This document shows positions 25,187 through 31,188 of a stretch of DNA of 33,821 nucleotides, piece by piece; position 1 is the stretch's first letter; each line of letters starts with the position of its first letter. A model generated the notes under the pieces. The model worked only from the letters and a program-made list of their open reading frames with translations. It was not told the origin of the DNA and searched no databases. The translations under genes and the position numbers were made by a program. This stretch comes from Acidimicrobiia bacterium (GTDB lineage: Bacteria; Actinomycetota; Acidimicrobiia; Acidimicrobiales; Poriferisodalaceae): contig JAJDTF010000081.1 of assembly GCA_022827265.1 (NCBI GenBank), positions 1-33,821 on the forward strand. Direction: 5' to 3'.

Positions 25187-26884
25187 TCAGCAGTTCTGAC
25201 GGACGTGGTCTCCCGATGGCGTGCGGGGTGTGCGGGGTGGGGCTGGCGTGACCGTCCAGCCCTCGCCGGGCGGTGCCGGCGCCGTGGGCGGGTGCAGCAT
25301 CAGGTTGTACTCGTGGAGGCGCTGGTGGTGGGTGTGGCACAGCAGCGCCAGATTGTTCAGGCTGGTGGGGCCGTCGTCGAACCAGTGCTCGATGTGGTGT
25401 CCTTCGCAGTGGATCGGGGCCCGGTCGCAGCCGGGCCACACGCATCCTTGGTCGCGAGCAATCAGCGCCCGGCGGATGGCTGGGGGGATGGTGCGCTTGG
25501 CGCGGCCCACGTCGAGCACTTCGCCCGGCCCGCCCATCACCACCGGTATGACCCCGGTGTCGCAGGCGATCCTGCGCAGATCGGCTGCGCCGAGCACGGT
25601 GCCGGTCTCGGTGATCGCCGTAGCGCCGGGAACGGCCAGCAGATCGTTCGCGGGTCTTGACGCTGCGCACGTGCACCCGCCGTCAGGCCGCCCGCAGGGC
25701 GGGTTGCCGCGCAGGTTGTCGAGGGTGGTGAGCACGATCATCTGCGTGGGGCTCGGCACGACCCAGCAGCCGTCACCTGGGCCGACGCCGGTGACAGCCC
25801 CAGTGTCACGGAACGCAGGTCGCGCTGGGGGTGCGCCAGCGACTGCCGCCCCTTCGGGGGCTGCGGATGCCGCTTCGGTCCCGCCAGCGGCCGACACAGC
25901 ATCTTGAGCCGCAGAGCCTGCATGCCGTACCGAGTCGGGGCTCGAAGCGTCGACGCCCGCGGAGTCCACGCCCTGCGCGAATCCAGGAGACGCAGCGTCG
26001 CCTGGCGCAGCATTCGCATCTTGGGTGTTGGCGGCGGTGAGCAGCCACACGAGCGCATCGGCGGCGCGCTGGGGGACGCTGCGCCGCTGGGATTTAGGAA
26101 GGTCCTTGTCGCTGCGCCAGTTCCGCTCGATCGCGGCCACCAAAAGACGGTTGACAGCGTCGCCGGTCAGCGCATCGAGCTTCGCACGCAAGTGCCACAT
26201 GCCGTCGTGCGAGTCGACCCACATCGATGCCGACCTCGCGGCGCGCTGGCGAGCCCGCCGCTGCGCGTCGCTCTCGCACCGCCACGCCGCCTCGGCCGCA
26301 CGCACGGTCTGCCGTGTCTGATCAGCAGTCTGGTTCTTCGCCTGTATGCACAGCTCACGCCGCACCTCGTCGGGCACTTCTGCCGCAGCCACCATCGCGG
26401 CCTGGTCAGAGTTGATGTCGCCGCGCCCGAGCGCATCAGCCACCAGGGGCTGGGCGCCCAGGGCCTGCGCCTCGCGTTCGATCCGCCGCGCCAACGCGCC
26501 GCCGATCGCGGTGGCATTGACCAGAGTCTCTGCCCCCGACGCCTCCCCACGGCGCGCGGGCAGCCGTCGCCGCACCGCCTCAGCGGCCAGCGCGCTACGT
26601 GCTCCCTCGAGCACATTGATGGCCCGCTGCACGGCCTGCGCGCACCACACCAAATCGCCGTCGTCCACAGACCGAACCGCTGCCGTGTCGACCAGCGGAA
26701 TGGCGCCAGCCAGCGGCCCAACTGCGGCATCGACCGCGTCTCGGACGGTGCCGTCGCCGCTGTCGTCGCCGCCGCACTGCTGCGCCAACCGTGCGCGAAT
26801 CTCCGCCAGGCAGGCCTTCCCCCCATGGCGGCCACCCGAGCTATGCCGGGTGCCGGCCGACCGGTGTCGTGCAACGGAGGTCAT
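25187..26884 (-). CDS. DUF222/HNH endonuclease (13E12 repeat family)
   Basis: A 565-residue protein from ATG at 26884. The N-terminal two thirds is DUF222: AINVLEGARSALAAEAVRRR, the SDQAAMVAAAE helix, RQTVRAAEAAW and LRAKLDALTGDAVNRLL. An Ala/Gly-rich linker follows, then the HNH nuclease domain from about residue 481, with Cys residues in CVWPGCDR, the HHIEHW histidines, Asn in SLNNLALLC and the final HTHHQRLHE. This architecture is the mycobacterial 13E12 (REP13E12) family, multicopy and linked to phage attachment; the cellular role is unsettled, though HNH domains cut DNA. The start lies in the last unit of the tandem array 26845-27155, where the stop of a short ORF overlaps it (ATGA). An open frame continues upstream to 27145 but is just the repeat array. 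Confidence 0.87.
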   Translation of the reverse strand: MTSVARHRSAGTRHSSGGRHGGKACLAEIRARLAQQCGGDDSGDGTVRDAVDAAVGPLAGAIPLVDTAAVRSVDDGDLVWCAQAVQRAINVLEGARSALAAEAVRRRLPARRGEASGAETLVNATAIGGALARRIEREAQALGAQPLVADALGRGDINSDQAAMVAAAEVPDEVRRELCIQAKNQTADQTRQTVRAAEAAWRCESDAQRRARQRAARSASMWVDSHDGMWHLRAKLDALTGDAVNRLLVAAIERNWRSDKDLPKSQRRSVPQRAADALVWLLTAANTQDANAAPGDAASPGFAQGVDSAGVDASSPDSVRHAGSAAQDAVSAAGGTEAASAAPEGAAVAGAPPARPAFRDTGAVTGVGPGDGCWVVPSPTQMIVLTTLDNLRGNPPCGRPDGGCTCAASRPANDLLAVPGATAITETGTVLGAADLRRIACDTGVIPVVMGGPGEVLDVGRAKRTIPPAIRRALIARDQGCVWPGCDRAPIHCEGHHIEHWFDDGPTSLNNLALLCHTHHQRLHEYNLMLHPPTAPAPPGEGWTVTPAPPRTPRTPSGDHVRQNC

Positions 26885-26973
26885 GGCCGCCACCGCAGAA
26901 ACGGGGTGTGACTGACGCCTGCGGCCAGCGGACGTCGGCCGCTGAGCGATCGGCTTCGGGCGGCGGGGGTCAT
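26881..26973 (-). CDS. Mini-ORF in repeat unit three, coupled to the HNH gene
   Basis: A 30-codon ORF begins at the ATG of unit three and ends with ...LRWRP before TGA. Its TGA overlaps the ATG of the HNH gene as ATGA, which favours translation coupling. The peptide is Arg/Ser/Pro-rich and has no recognisable domain; it may matter only as a translation relay. Existence as a translated product is inferred. Confidence 0.35.
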   Translation of the reverse strand: MTPAARSRSLSGRRPLAAGVSHTPFLRWRP

Positions 26974-27155
26974 GGCCGCCACCGCAAGTGCGGGGTGTGG
27001 CACCCGCCTGCGACCACCGGACGCCAGCCGCTGACCGGTCGGCTTCGCACCTCGAATGCCACTGCTGCCACCCCGGAAGTTGGGCGCGAGACACGGCCGC
27101 GGCCAGCAGGACTGCGCCGGGCAGCAACGGGTCGGCTTCCAGCAACGGAGGTCAT
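26970..27155 (-). CDS. Short ORF over repeat units one and two
   Basis: A 61-codon ORF starts at the first ATG of the array and reads through units one and two in frame (93 bp apart), ending with ...LRWRP, the same last residues as the 30-codon ORF after it. Its TGA overlaps the next ATG. A TANNNT element ends 7 nt before its ATG, so this codon is the probable 5' end of the whole leftward transcript. No domain is recognised. Confidence 0.35.
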   Translation of the reverse strand: MTSVAGSRPVAARRSPAGRGRVSRPTSGVAAVAFEVRSRPVSGWRPVVAGGCHTPHLRWRP

Positions 27156-27162
27156 GACGGTC

Positions 27163-27168
27163 AACGTA
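27163..27168 (-). promoter_or_regulatory. -10 hexamer TACGTT at the head of array A
   Basis: TACGTT on the minus strand ends 7 nt before ATG at 27155. This would start a leaderless mRNA at the first repeat unit, not at the HNH gene itself. Confidence 0.4.
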
Positions 27169-27322
27169 CAAGAGGGGTGTTACAAGTGTTCGTGACACCA
27201 GCCGCAACGGCGACGTCGCAGCGACGATTGGCGGGATGACCGCAGAGGGCTCATGCGCCGACAGCCGATGGCCGAAGGGCAACCCGGTCAGAAATGGGCC
27301 AGTCGTGCCGTCGCCTTGGCCA

Positions 27323-27328
27323 TACGGT
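27323..27328 (+). promoter_or_regulatory. -10 hexamer TACGGT at the head of array B
   Basis: TACGGT ends 6 nt before ATG at 27335, the first ORF of the rightward transcript leading to the DUF1697 gene. It mirrors the element at 27163-27168 on the other strand. Confidence 0.4.
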
Positions 27329-27334
27329 TCTCGC

Positions 27335-27472
27335 ATGGCTCATGCAACGCACGACACCCACGGAGAACACGCCCAGACTCGCCGCAGCGATGACACCTTC
27401 CATGAACGCCTCGCCGCCTCCATGAAGCGCCACCGCCGCATCCTCGATCGCCTCGCCCACGAGGACAGGTGA
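27335..27472 (+). CDS. Small ORF of unknown function upstream of the DUF1697 gene
   Basis: A 45-codon ORF encoding a His/Arg-rich peptide (AHATHDTHGEHAQTRR ... HRRILDRLAHEDR) with a possible C-terminal basic helix. It has a TANNNT element 6 nt upstream and stops 10 nt before the first unit of repeat array B. Its last third (ATG at 27422 onward) weakly resembles the array-B unit at base level, so it may be a diverged copy. No family is recognised and expression is unproven. Confidence 0.4.
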   Translation: MAHATHDTHGEHAQTRRSDDTFHERLAASMKRHRRILDRLAHEDR

Positions 27473-27482
27473 GCCGCCAGCA

Positions 27483-27554
27483 ATGACCATTCGCTGCGTC
27501 GCACTCCTCAGACGCGAACGGTCGACGGACACAATGGCGAGCCACCAGCCATGA
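27483..27554 (+). CDS. Mini-ORF in array B, first unit
   Basis: A 23-codon ORF beginning MTIRCVALLRRE and ending ASHQP. The start resembles the usual N-terminus of DUF1697 proteins (ALLRGINVGG) more closely than the DUF1697 gene in this window does. Its TGA overlaps the next ATG (ATGA). Function as a peptide is not implied. Confidence 0.35.
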   Translation: MTIRCVALLRRERSTDTMASHQP

Positions 27555-27622
27555 CCGCCCGCTGCGTCGTTCTTCTGGATCGGGAACAGCCGGCCGATGC
27601 AACGGCGAGCCACCAGCCATGA
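27551..27622 (+). CDS. Mini-ORF in array B, second unit
   Basis: A 23-codon ORF beginning MTARCVVLLDRE and ending ASHQP, the same last residues as the unit before. Its TGA overlaps the ATG of the DUF1697 gene, so ribosomes finishing it could restart there. Confidence 0.35.
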   Translation: MTARCVVLLDREQPADATASHQP

Positions 27623-28179
27623 CCGCCCGCTGCGTCGTGCTGCCCAATGGCATCAACGTGGGCGGGCACAACCGGGTACCCATGGCCGATCTGCGCCCCA
27701 AGCTGGCCGACGCCGGCTACACCGACCCTGTCACGATCCTCCAGAGCGGCAACATCATCGTCACCGCCGACCAGCCCGACAGTGCCACTGACCCCGCCGC
27801 AGTAGCCGCCGCACTGGCCGCCTCCGTCCAGCAATTGCCGGCCGACGAATTCGACGTCCATGTGCCCTGCGTGGCCCGCACCGCCGCCGAGATCGAAGAC
27901 ATCCTCGAGCGCAGCCCACTCGGCCACATCGCCCATGATGGATCCCGCTACCTCGTCAACTTCCTGTCGTCCGAACCAAGTCCCAATGCCATCCGCGAAC
28001 TCACCGAAGCCGACCACGCACCCGAAGTCCTCCACGTGGAAGGCTCGCAGGCATTCGTGTGGGCGCCCGAAGGCATCAGGGCGCTCCGCCTGACGTACGC
28101 ACATCTCGAGCGTCACTTCGGCGTGACCACCACGGCCCGCAACCGGAACACGCTCGAACGCATCGCAGCAAAGCTCTAG
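27619..28179 (+). CDS. DUF1697 family protein
   Basis: A 186-residue cytoplasmic protein with the DUF1697 marks: NGINVGGHNRVPMADLRPKL near residues 10-29, TILQSGNIIVTAD near 39-51, then EDILERSPLG and a C-terminal LTYAHLERHFGVTTTARNRNTLERI, where the family has TTRNWNTV. The usual ALLRG before INVGG is VLPNG here. Function of the family is unknown. The start codon is the third ATG of the 68-bp array and lies in an ATGA overlap with the preceding mini-ORF. No ribosome site is visible, so coupled initiation is likely. The ABC transporter follows 136 bp later on the same strand. Confidence 0.87.
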   Translation: MTARCVVLPNGINVGGHNRVPMADLRPKLADAGYTDPVTILQSGNIIVTADQPDSATDPAAVAAALAASVQQLPADEFDVHVPCVARTAAEIEDILERSPLGHIAHDGSRYLVNFLSSEPSPNAIRELTEADHAPEVLHVEGSQAFVWAPEGIRALRLTYAHLERHFGVTTTARNRNTLERIAAKL

Positions 28180-28314
28180 CCCGCCAGCCCGACCTAGCTC
28201 GGCCCGTCCGCATGCTGGCAGTGCGCGTCACCGGCCACGGCACCGGGTTCGAGCTCGCAGCACTGCGCAGCAGTCCCGCCCCGCAAGGTTGGCTGACTGC
28301 CCCAGACAGCCAGA

Positions 28315-28995
28315 ATGTCAGTCGTGACGCTGCTGGAGGTCGAATCGCTGACCAAGCGATACGGCTCGATCACCGCCGTCGACGATCTGTCGTTCTCGGT
28401 GGCCCCCGGCGAAACGCTCGGGCTGCTGGGCCCCAACGGCGCCGGCAAGACGACCACGATGGGCTGCATCGTCGGCCTGCTGGAGCCCGACGGCGGCCGC
28501 GTCGCCGTCGACGGGCTGGCGCCGAAGTCGAAGACGGTCAGCGCCATGGTCGGGTATGCAGCCCAGCGAACGGCGCTGCACCTGTCGCTGCGCGTGTCAG
28601 AGAACCTCGCCTACTTCGGCGGCCTGTACGGGCTGCGGGGCCGGTCGCTCGCGGAGGCGGCGGCGAAGATCGTCGACTTGTTCAACCTCGCCTCGCTGAC
28701 CGCCCGCCGGGTGAACGACCTCAGCGTGGGGCAGGCGAAGCTCGTGCACCTGGCATCAGCCGTGATCCATGAGCCCAGGCTGCTGCTGGTCGACGAGCCG
28801 ACGGCCGGTCTCGACGTGTCGGCGCGACGGCGGGTGATCGACGCCGTCCGCCGGCTCGCAGCCGGGGGCACCGCGGTGATCTTCAGCACCCATTACCTTG
28901 AGGAAGCCGACGAGGCGTGTGACTCGCTGGTGATCATCGACCGCGGCAGGCGGGTTGCCGCCGATCCGCCGCCTCTACGAGCGGGTCATCGATAG
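28315..28995 (+). CDS. ABC transporter ATP-binding protein, probable 3' frameshift
   Basis: A 226-residue ABC-2-type exporter ATPase. Walker A GPNGAGKTT at residues 39-47, signature LSVGQ at 136-140 (Val in place of the usual Gly), Walker B LLLVDEP at 156-162, D-loop AGLD and H-loop STHYLEEA near 191-198. After DRGRRVAADPP the frame gives only PLRAGHR and stops. Stepping one base forward at the CCGCCGCC run (about 28966-28973) gives RLYERVIDSSDADG and a polar tail ending at TAG 29081-29083, which overlaps the permease ATG, the normal arrangement for such pairs. A one-base insertion, an assembly error or programmed +1 shifting are possible. The catalytic domain is intact in either reading. Confidence 0.88.
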   Translation: MSVVTLLEVESLTKRYGSITAVDDLSFSVAPGETLGLLGPNGAGKTTTMGCIVGLLEPDGGRVAVDGLAPKSKTVSAMVGYAAQRTALHLSLRVSENLAYFGGLYGLRGRSLAEAAAKIVDLFNLASLTARRVNDLSVGQAKLVHLASAVIHEPRLLLVDEPTAGLDVSARRRVIDAVRRLAAGGTAVIFSTHYLEEADEACDSLVIIDRGRRVAADPPPLRAGHR

Positions 28996-29075
28996 CAGCG
29001 ACGCCGACGGGGCGGGCACGGGCAATGCCAGCACCGAAGCCGACAGCGATACCGGCGACGACAGCAGCAGCGCCG

Positions 29076-29804
29076 ATGACTAGCACCCTCCTCATCGCCC
29101 GCAACGAGCTGCGCCTGCTGCAGCGCGACCCATTCCCGTCGTTCGTGCTGATCGGCATGCCGGGCGTGCTGCTGTTCTTCGTGACCGACGCGCTCATCGG
29201 CGGACCGGCTCACTCGGTGCCCGCCCTGGCTTCGCTGTTCGCCCTCATGGGCACCGGGTCGATGGGGTTCTCGTTCTTCCGAGAGCACGGCTGGGGCACT
29301 TGGGACCGGCTGCGCGTCGCCCCGGTGCGCACGATCGAGCTCGTCGCCGGCAAGGCCATCCCGATGCTGGCCGTGACCGCCGCCCAGCAGCTCATCATGG
29401 TGGCCATCGGCATCGCCGTGTTCAGCCTCGATGTGCCCGGCTGTGTGGCCCAGCTCATCATCACGGCGCTGGTGTGCGCGGCGATGTACGTCGCCCTGGC
29501 GATCACATTGACATCGCTGTGCTGGACCATGTCGCAGCTCAACGCCGCCTCGATGCTCGGCACCATGGCGATCGCGGGCGCCGGAGGGGCCATCACCAAG
29601 ATCGCAGCGCTGCCGGGCTGGGTGCAGGCCATCGCCCCGGCCAGCCCCGTGTACTGGGTGATCGACGCCTACCGCAGCGTGCTCGACGGCGAGCAGGGCT
29701 TCGGCCGCGCCATCGCCATGCTCGTCGGGTTCACAGCGCTGTTCACCGCCATCACGCTGTGGCAATTCCGAGCCCACAAGCCGAAGGAGGGCCTCGCCGG
29801 GTGA
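29076..29804 (+). CDS. ABC-2 type transporter permease
   Basis: A 242-residue membrane protein with about six spans. It begins STLLIARNELRLLQRDPFPSF, the usual amphipathic entry helix, and contains the ABC-2 loop FREHGWGTWDRLRVAPVRTIELVAGKAIP and the ASPVYWVIDAYRSVLDG turn that precedes the last span. With the ATPase upstream it would form an exporter of the drug-resistance/NodJ type; the substrate is unknown. ATG at 29076 lies inside the extended end of the ATPase frame, consistent with coupling. The MazF-like gene converges 21 bp downstream. Confidence 0.88.
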   Translation: MTSTLLIARNELRLLQRDPFPSFVLIGMPGVLLFFVTDALIGGPAHSVPALASLFALMGTGSMGFSFFREHGWGTWDRLRVAPVRTIELVAGKAIPMLAVTAAQQLIMVAIGIAVFSLDVPGCVAQLIITALVCAAMYVALAITLTSLCWTMSQLNAASMLGTMAIAGAGGAITKIAALPGWVQAIAPASPVYWVIDAYRSVLDGEQGFGRAIAMLVGFTALFTAITLWQFRAHKPKEGLAG

Positions 29805-29824
29805 CCGATTACGCCTCAGCAGGC

Positions 29825-30184
29825 TCAGCGGCGCAGTGAGCTGGACAGGCCGAGCGCCAGTCGGAGACCGTCGTCGATGCGTTCCATGGTGGCCGGGCCG
29901 ACGGCGCCGACCGCTTCGGACAGTTCTGCCTTGTCGATAGTGACCACTTGGGACACGTTGGCCACCGAGTCGTGGGGCAGGCCCGCTTCGGCGGCGGGCA
30001 GGCTCACGTTGCCGGGCGCGTCGAGCAGTTGCAGATTGCTTGTCACCACTACCCCGACAACCGTCGCTATGCGGCTGCGGTTGAAGCTGTCATCGGAGAC
30101 CACCACCAGCGGGTGCCGATAGCCCGGTCCCGAACCGGCCGGCTTGCCGAAGTCCACCCAGCAGACATCGCCCCGCTGGATCAC
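29825..30184 (-). CDS. MazF/PemK family toxin (endoribonuclease)
   Basis: A 119-residue MazF-like toxin, a ribosome-independent mRNA interferase neutralised by its antitoxin. Landmarks are IQRGDVCWVDFGKP at the N-terminus, the conserved YRHPLVVVSDDSFNRS, VVGVVVTSN and the later QVVTIDKAEL with RIDDGLRLAL. Length is normal, so the enzyme looks intact. GTG at 30184 overlaps the antitoxin's TGA (GTGA), the usual tight coupling of this toxin to the antitoxin translated before it. It converges with the ABC permease gene 21 bp away. Confidence 0.93.
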   Translation of the reverse strand: MIQRGDVCWVDFGKPAGSGPGYRHPLVVVSDDSFNRSRIATVVGVVVTSNLQLLDAPGNVSLPAAEAGLPHDSVANVSQVVTIDKAELSEAVGAVGPATMERIDDGLRLALGLSSSLRR

Positions 30185-30414
30185 CGGCGGCCTGACAGCG
30201 CCCGAGCCTGCGCCTCACGAAAGCCGGCCCCGAGATCGGATCGCTCGGCGTCGTACACGGCATTGAGCTTGGCCGTGACCTCCTGCCGCTCCGCCTCGGC
30301 CAGCAGACGCCGCAGCGCCTCCGCATACAGGCTCGAGCGCGAGCAGCGCTCACGCGCCGCCAATTCCTCCCCAGCCCGAAACACATCGTCCGGAATCGAA
30401 ACGGCGATCTTCAC
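30181..30414 (-). CDS. Ribbon-helix-helix antitoxin (MazE/CopG-like)
   Basis: A 77-residue antitoxin. Residues 1-45 fit a ribbon-helix-helix DNA-binding domain (KIAVSIPDDVF strand, then AGEELAARERCSRSSLYAEALRRLL helices). The remaining tail (EVTAKLNAVYDAERSDLG) would wrap the MazF-like toxin encoded next. GTG at 30414 lies 7 nt after a TATACT -10 element and a 17-bp palindrome covers that element, so the protein very likely represses its own leaderless transcript. Stop overlaps the toxin start. Confidence 0.92.
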   Translation of the reverse strand: MKIAVSIPDDVFRAGEELAARERCSRSSLYAEALRRLLAEAERQEVTAKLNAVYDAERSDLGAGFREAQARALSGRR

Positions 30415-30420
30415 ACCCGC

Positions 30421-30426
30421 AGTATA
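30421..30426 (-). promoter_or_regulatory. -10 hexamer TATACT of the mazEF-type operon
   Basis: TATACT on the minus strand is one base from the TATAAT consensus and ends 6 nt before GTG at 30414, giving a leaderless message. Confidence 0.6.
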
Positions 30427-30438
30427 ACCAGGTCATAC
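30422..30438. promoter_or_regulatory. Palindromic operator of the toxin-antitoxin operon
   Basis: GTATAACC-A-GGTCATAC is a 17-bp inverted repeat with one mismatch between arms. It overlaps the TATACT element and ends 8 bp from the antitoxin start, the expected place for autorepression by a ribbon-helix-helix antitoxin. Confidence 0.65.
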
Positions 30439-30696
30439 CACCGCTCATCTCGCCGGTTCAGTGCCACTTGAACGCGCAGATCATGAATGAGCTGGCCCAT
30501 GGCGAGATGCCGTTCGACGACAGCGCGCGTCGAAGGGGAAGGCCCGTCGCGACCAGCCTTGACATCTTCCCAGCGGGATCGATGAGCCACAGCCCGACAT
30601 CAGGCCGCCGACGTTTGCATGCTGCCAAATGGACCGGCGACGACCGCGCCAAAATTCGCGGTGTTGAAGTCCAAGTGCGTCACTACGGTCAGCTAG
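30439..30696. other. Gap between the mazEF-type operon and the HEPN gene
   Basis: No gene is supported. Small open frames on both strands (for example minus strand 30458-30652, 64 codons) have no family marks. The right end holds the TACGGT element for the HEPN gene. Confidence 0.45.
30684..30689 (+). promoter_or_regulatory. -10 hexamer TACGGT for a leaderless transcript
   Basis: TACGGT ends 7 nt before GTG at 30697 of the HEPN gene; no ribosome-binding site is seen there. Confidence 0.45.
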
Positions 30697-31188
30697 GTGA
30701 AGAGCCGAGGCGCCGTCGCGTACCTCATCGAGGTTGGGCGACTCGAACGAATTGCGCACGAGGGCCGAGCAGAAGCGGGTGACTGGTTGCTCGGTCAGGC
30801 TGAACGGCGGCTTGCGACGGCAATCGCTGGACTCGATCTCGGCGACATCACCGGCGCCTTCGCGGTTGCATACGACGCATACCGAATGGCGGCGGAATCG
30901 CTGTTGTCGCGTCAGTGTCTGCGGCCGACTTCCGGGGAGGGTTCGCATGTCGCCGTGGAAGATGCTGTCTCGGCCCAGTTCGCAGACTCAGTCCCCGAAT
31001 TCGCGAAGCCGACGTTCGAGAGGTTCCGTCGGAGGCGACATGCTGCCCAGTACTACGACGACACGGTGCCGCCGCCCACGCGCGATGACGCTCGGTGGGC
31101 GATCTCAGTGGCGAGGGCTGCTGTCGGCGGGTCGAAGCAGATCGGCGCAGCAGACGCCCTGGAGCCCTTCAGTCCTGACCAAGGTTGA
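30697..31188 (+). CDS. HEPN domain protein (SAV_6107-like), putative toxin
   Basis: A 163-residue helical protein. The body matches HEPN proteins of the SAV_6107 type: LLGQAERRLATAIAG, the AYDAYRMAAESLLSRQCLRPT helix, GSHVAVEDAVSAQF, and the putative RNase motif R-x5-H at Arg109-His115 in ERFRRRRHAAQYYD. HEPN proteins act as RNases or partners of minimal nucleotidyltransferases (MNT), which block them. The neighbouring gene on the other strand is an HTH-nucleotidyltransferase whose 3' end overlaps this one by 20 bp. GTG at 30697 is leaderless by its TACGGT. Toxin role is inferred from family and context. Confidence 0.8.
   Translation: MKSRGAVAYLIEVGRLERIAHEGRAEAGDWLLGQAERRLATAIAGLDLGDITGAFAVAYDAYRMAAESLLSRQCLRPTSGEGSHVAVEDAVSAQFADSVPEFAKPTFERFRRRRHAAQYYDDTVPPPTRDDARWAISVARAAVGGSKQIGAADALEPFSPDQG

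Larger units (their letters stand above)
26845..27155 (-). repeat. Tandem array of 89-93 bp units containing the HNH gene start
   Basis: Reading leftward, units start at 27155, 27062, 26973 and 26884, spaced 93, 89 and 89 bp. Units one, three and four begin ATGACC; unit two begins GTGGCATTC. All share the CGAAGCCG-like block about 16 bases in (degenerate in unit four), and units two and three end in a near-identical CGGTGGCGGCC block. Unit four is the 5' end of the HNH gene. Because 89 is not a multiple of three, each copy changes frame and short ORFs end at the next ATG. Confidence 0.75.
27483..27640 (+). repeat. Tandem array of 68-bp units containing the DUF1697 gene start
   Basis: Units begin with ATG at 27483, 27551 and 27619, exactly 68 bp apart. 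Each starts ATGACC followed by a CGCTGCGTCG block and is preceded by GAGCCxCCAGC. Unit three is the 5' end of the DUF1697 gene. Copies two and three are identical for the first 20 bases; copy one differs at several. Confidence 0.85.

Noticed and set aside
26885..27145. Longer HNH protein starting at 27145
   Set aside because: The added 87 residues are a translation of the tandem repeats and change character abruptly; ATG at 26884 is the last of the array starts.
30458..30652. 64-codon minus-strand ORF between the TA modules
   Set aside because: No ribosome site, no promoter element at the leaderless spacing and no recognisable motif.
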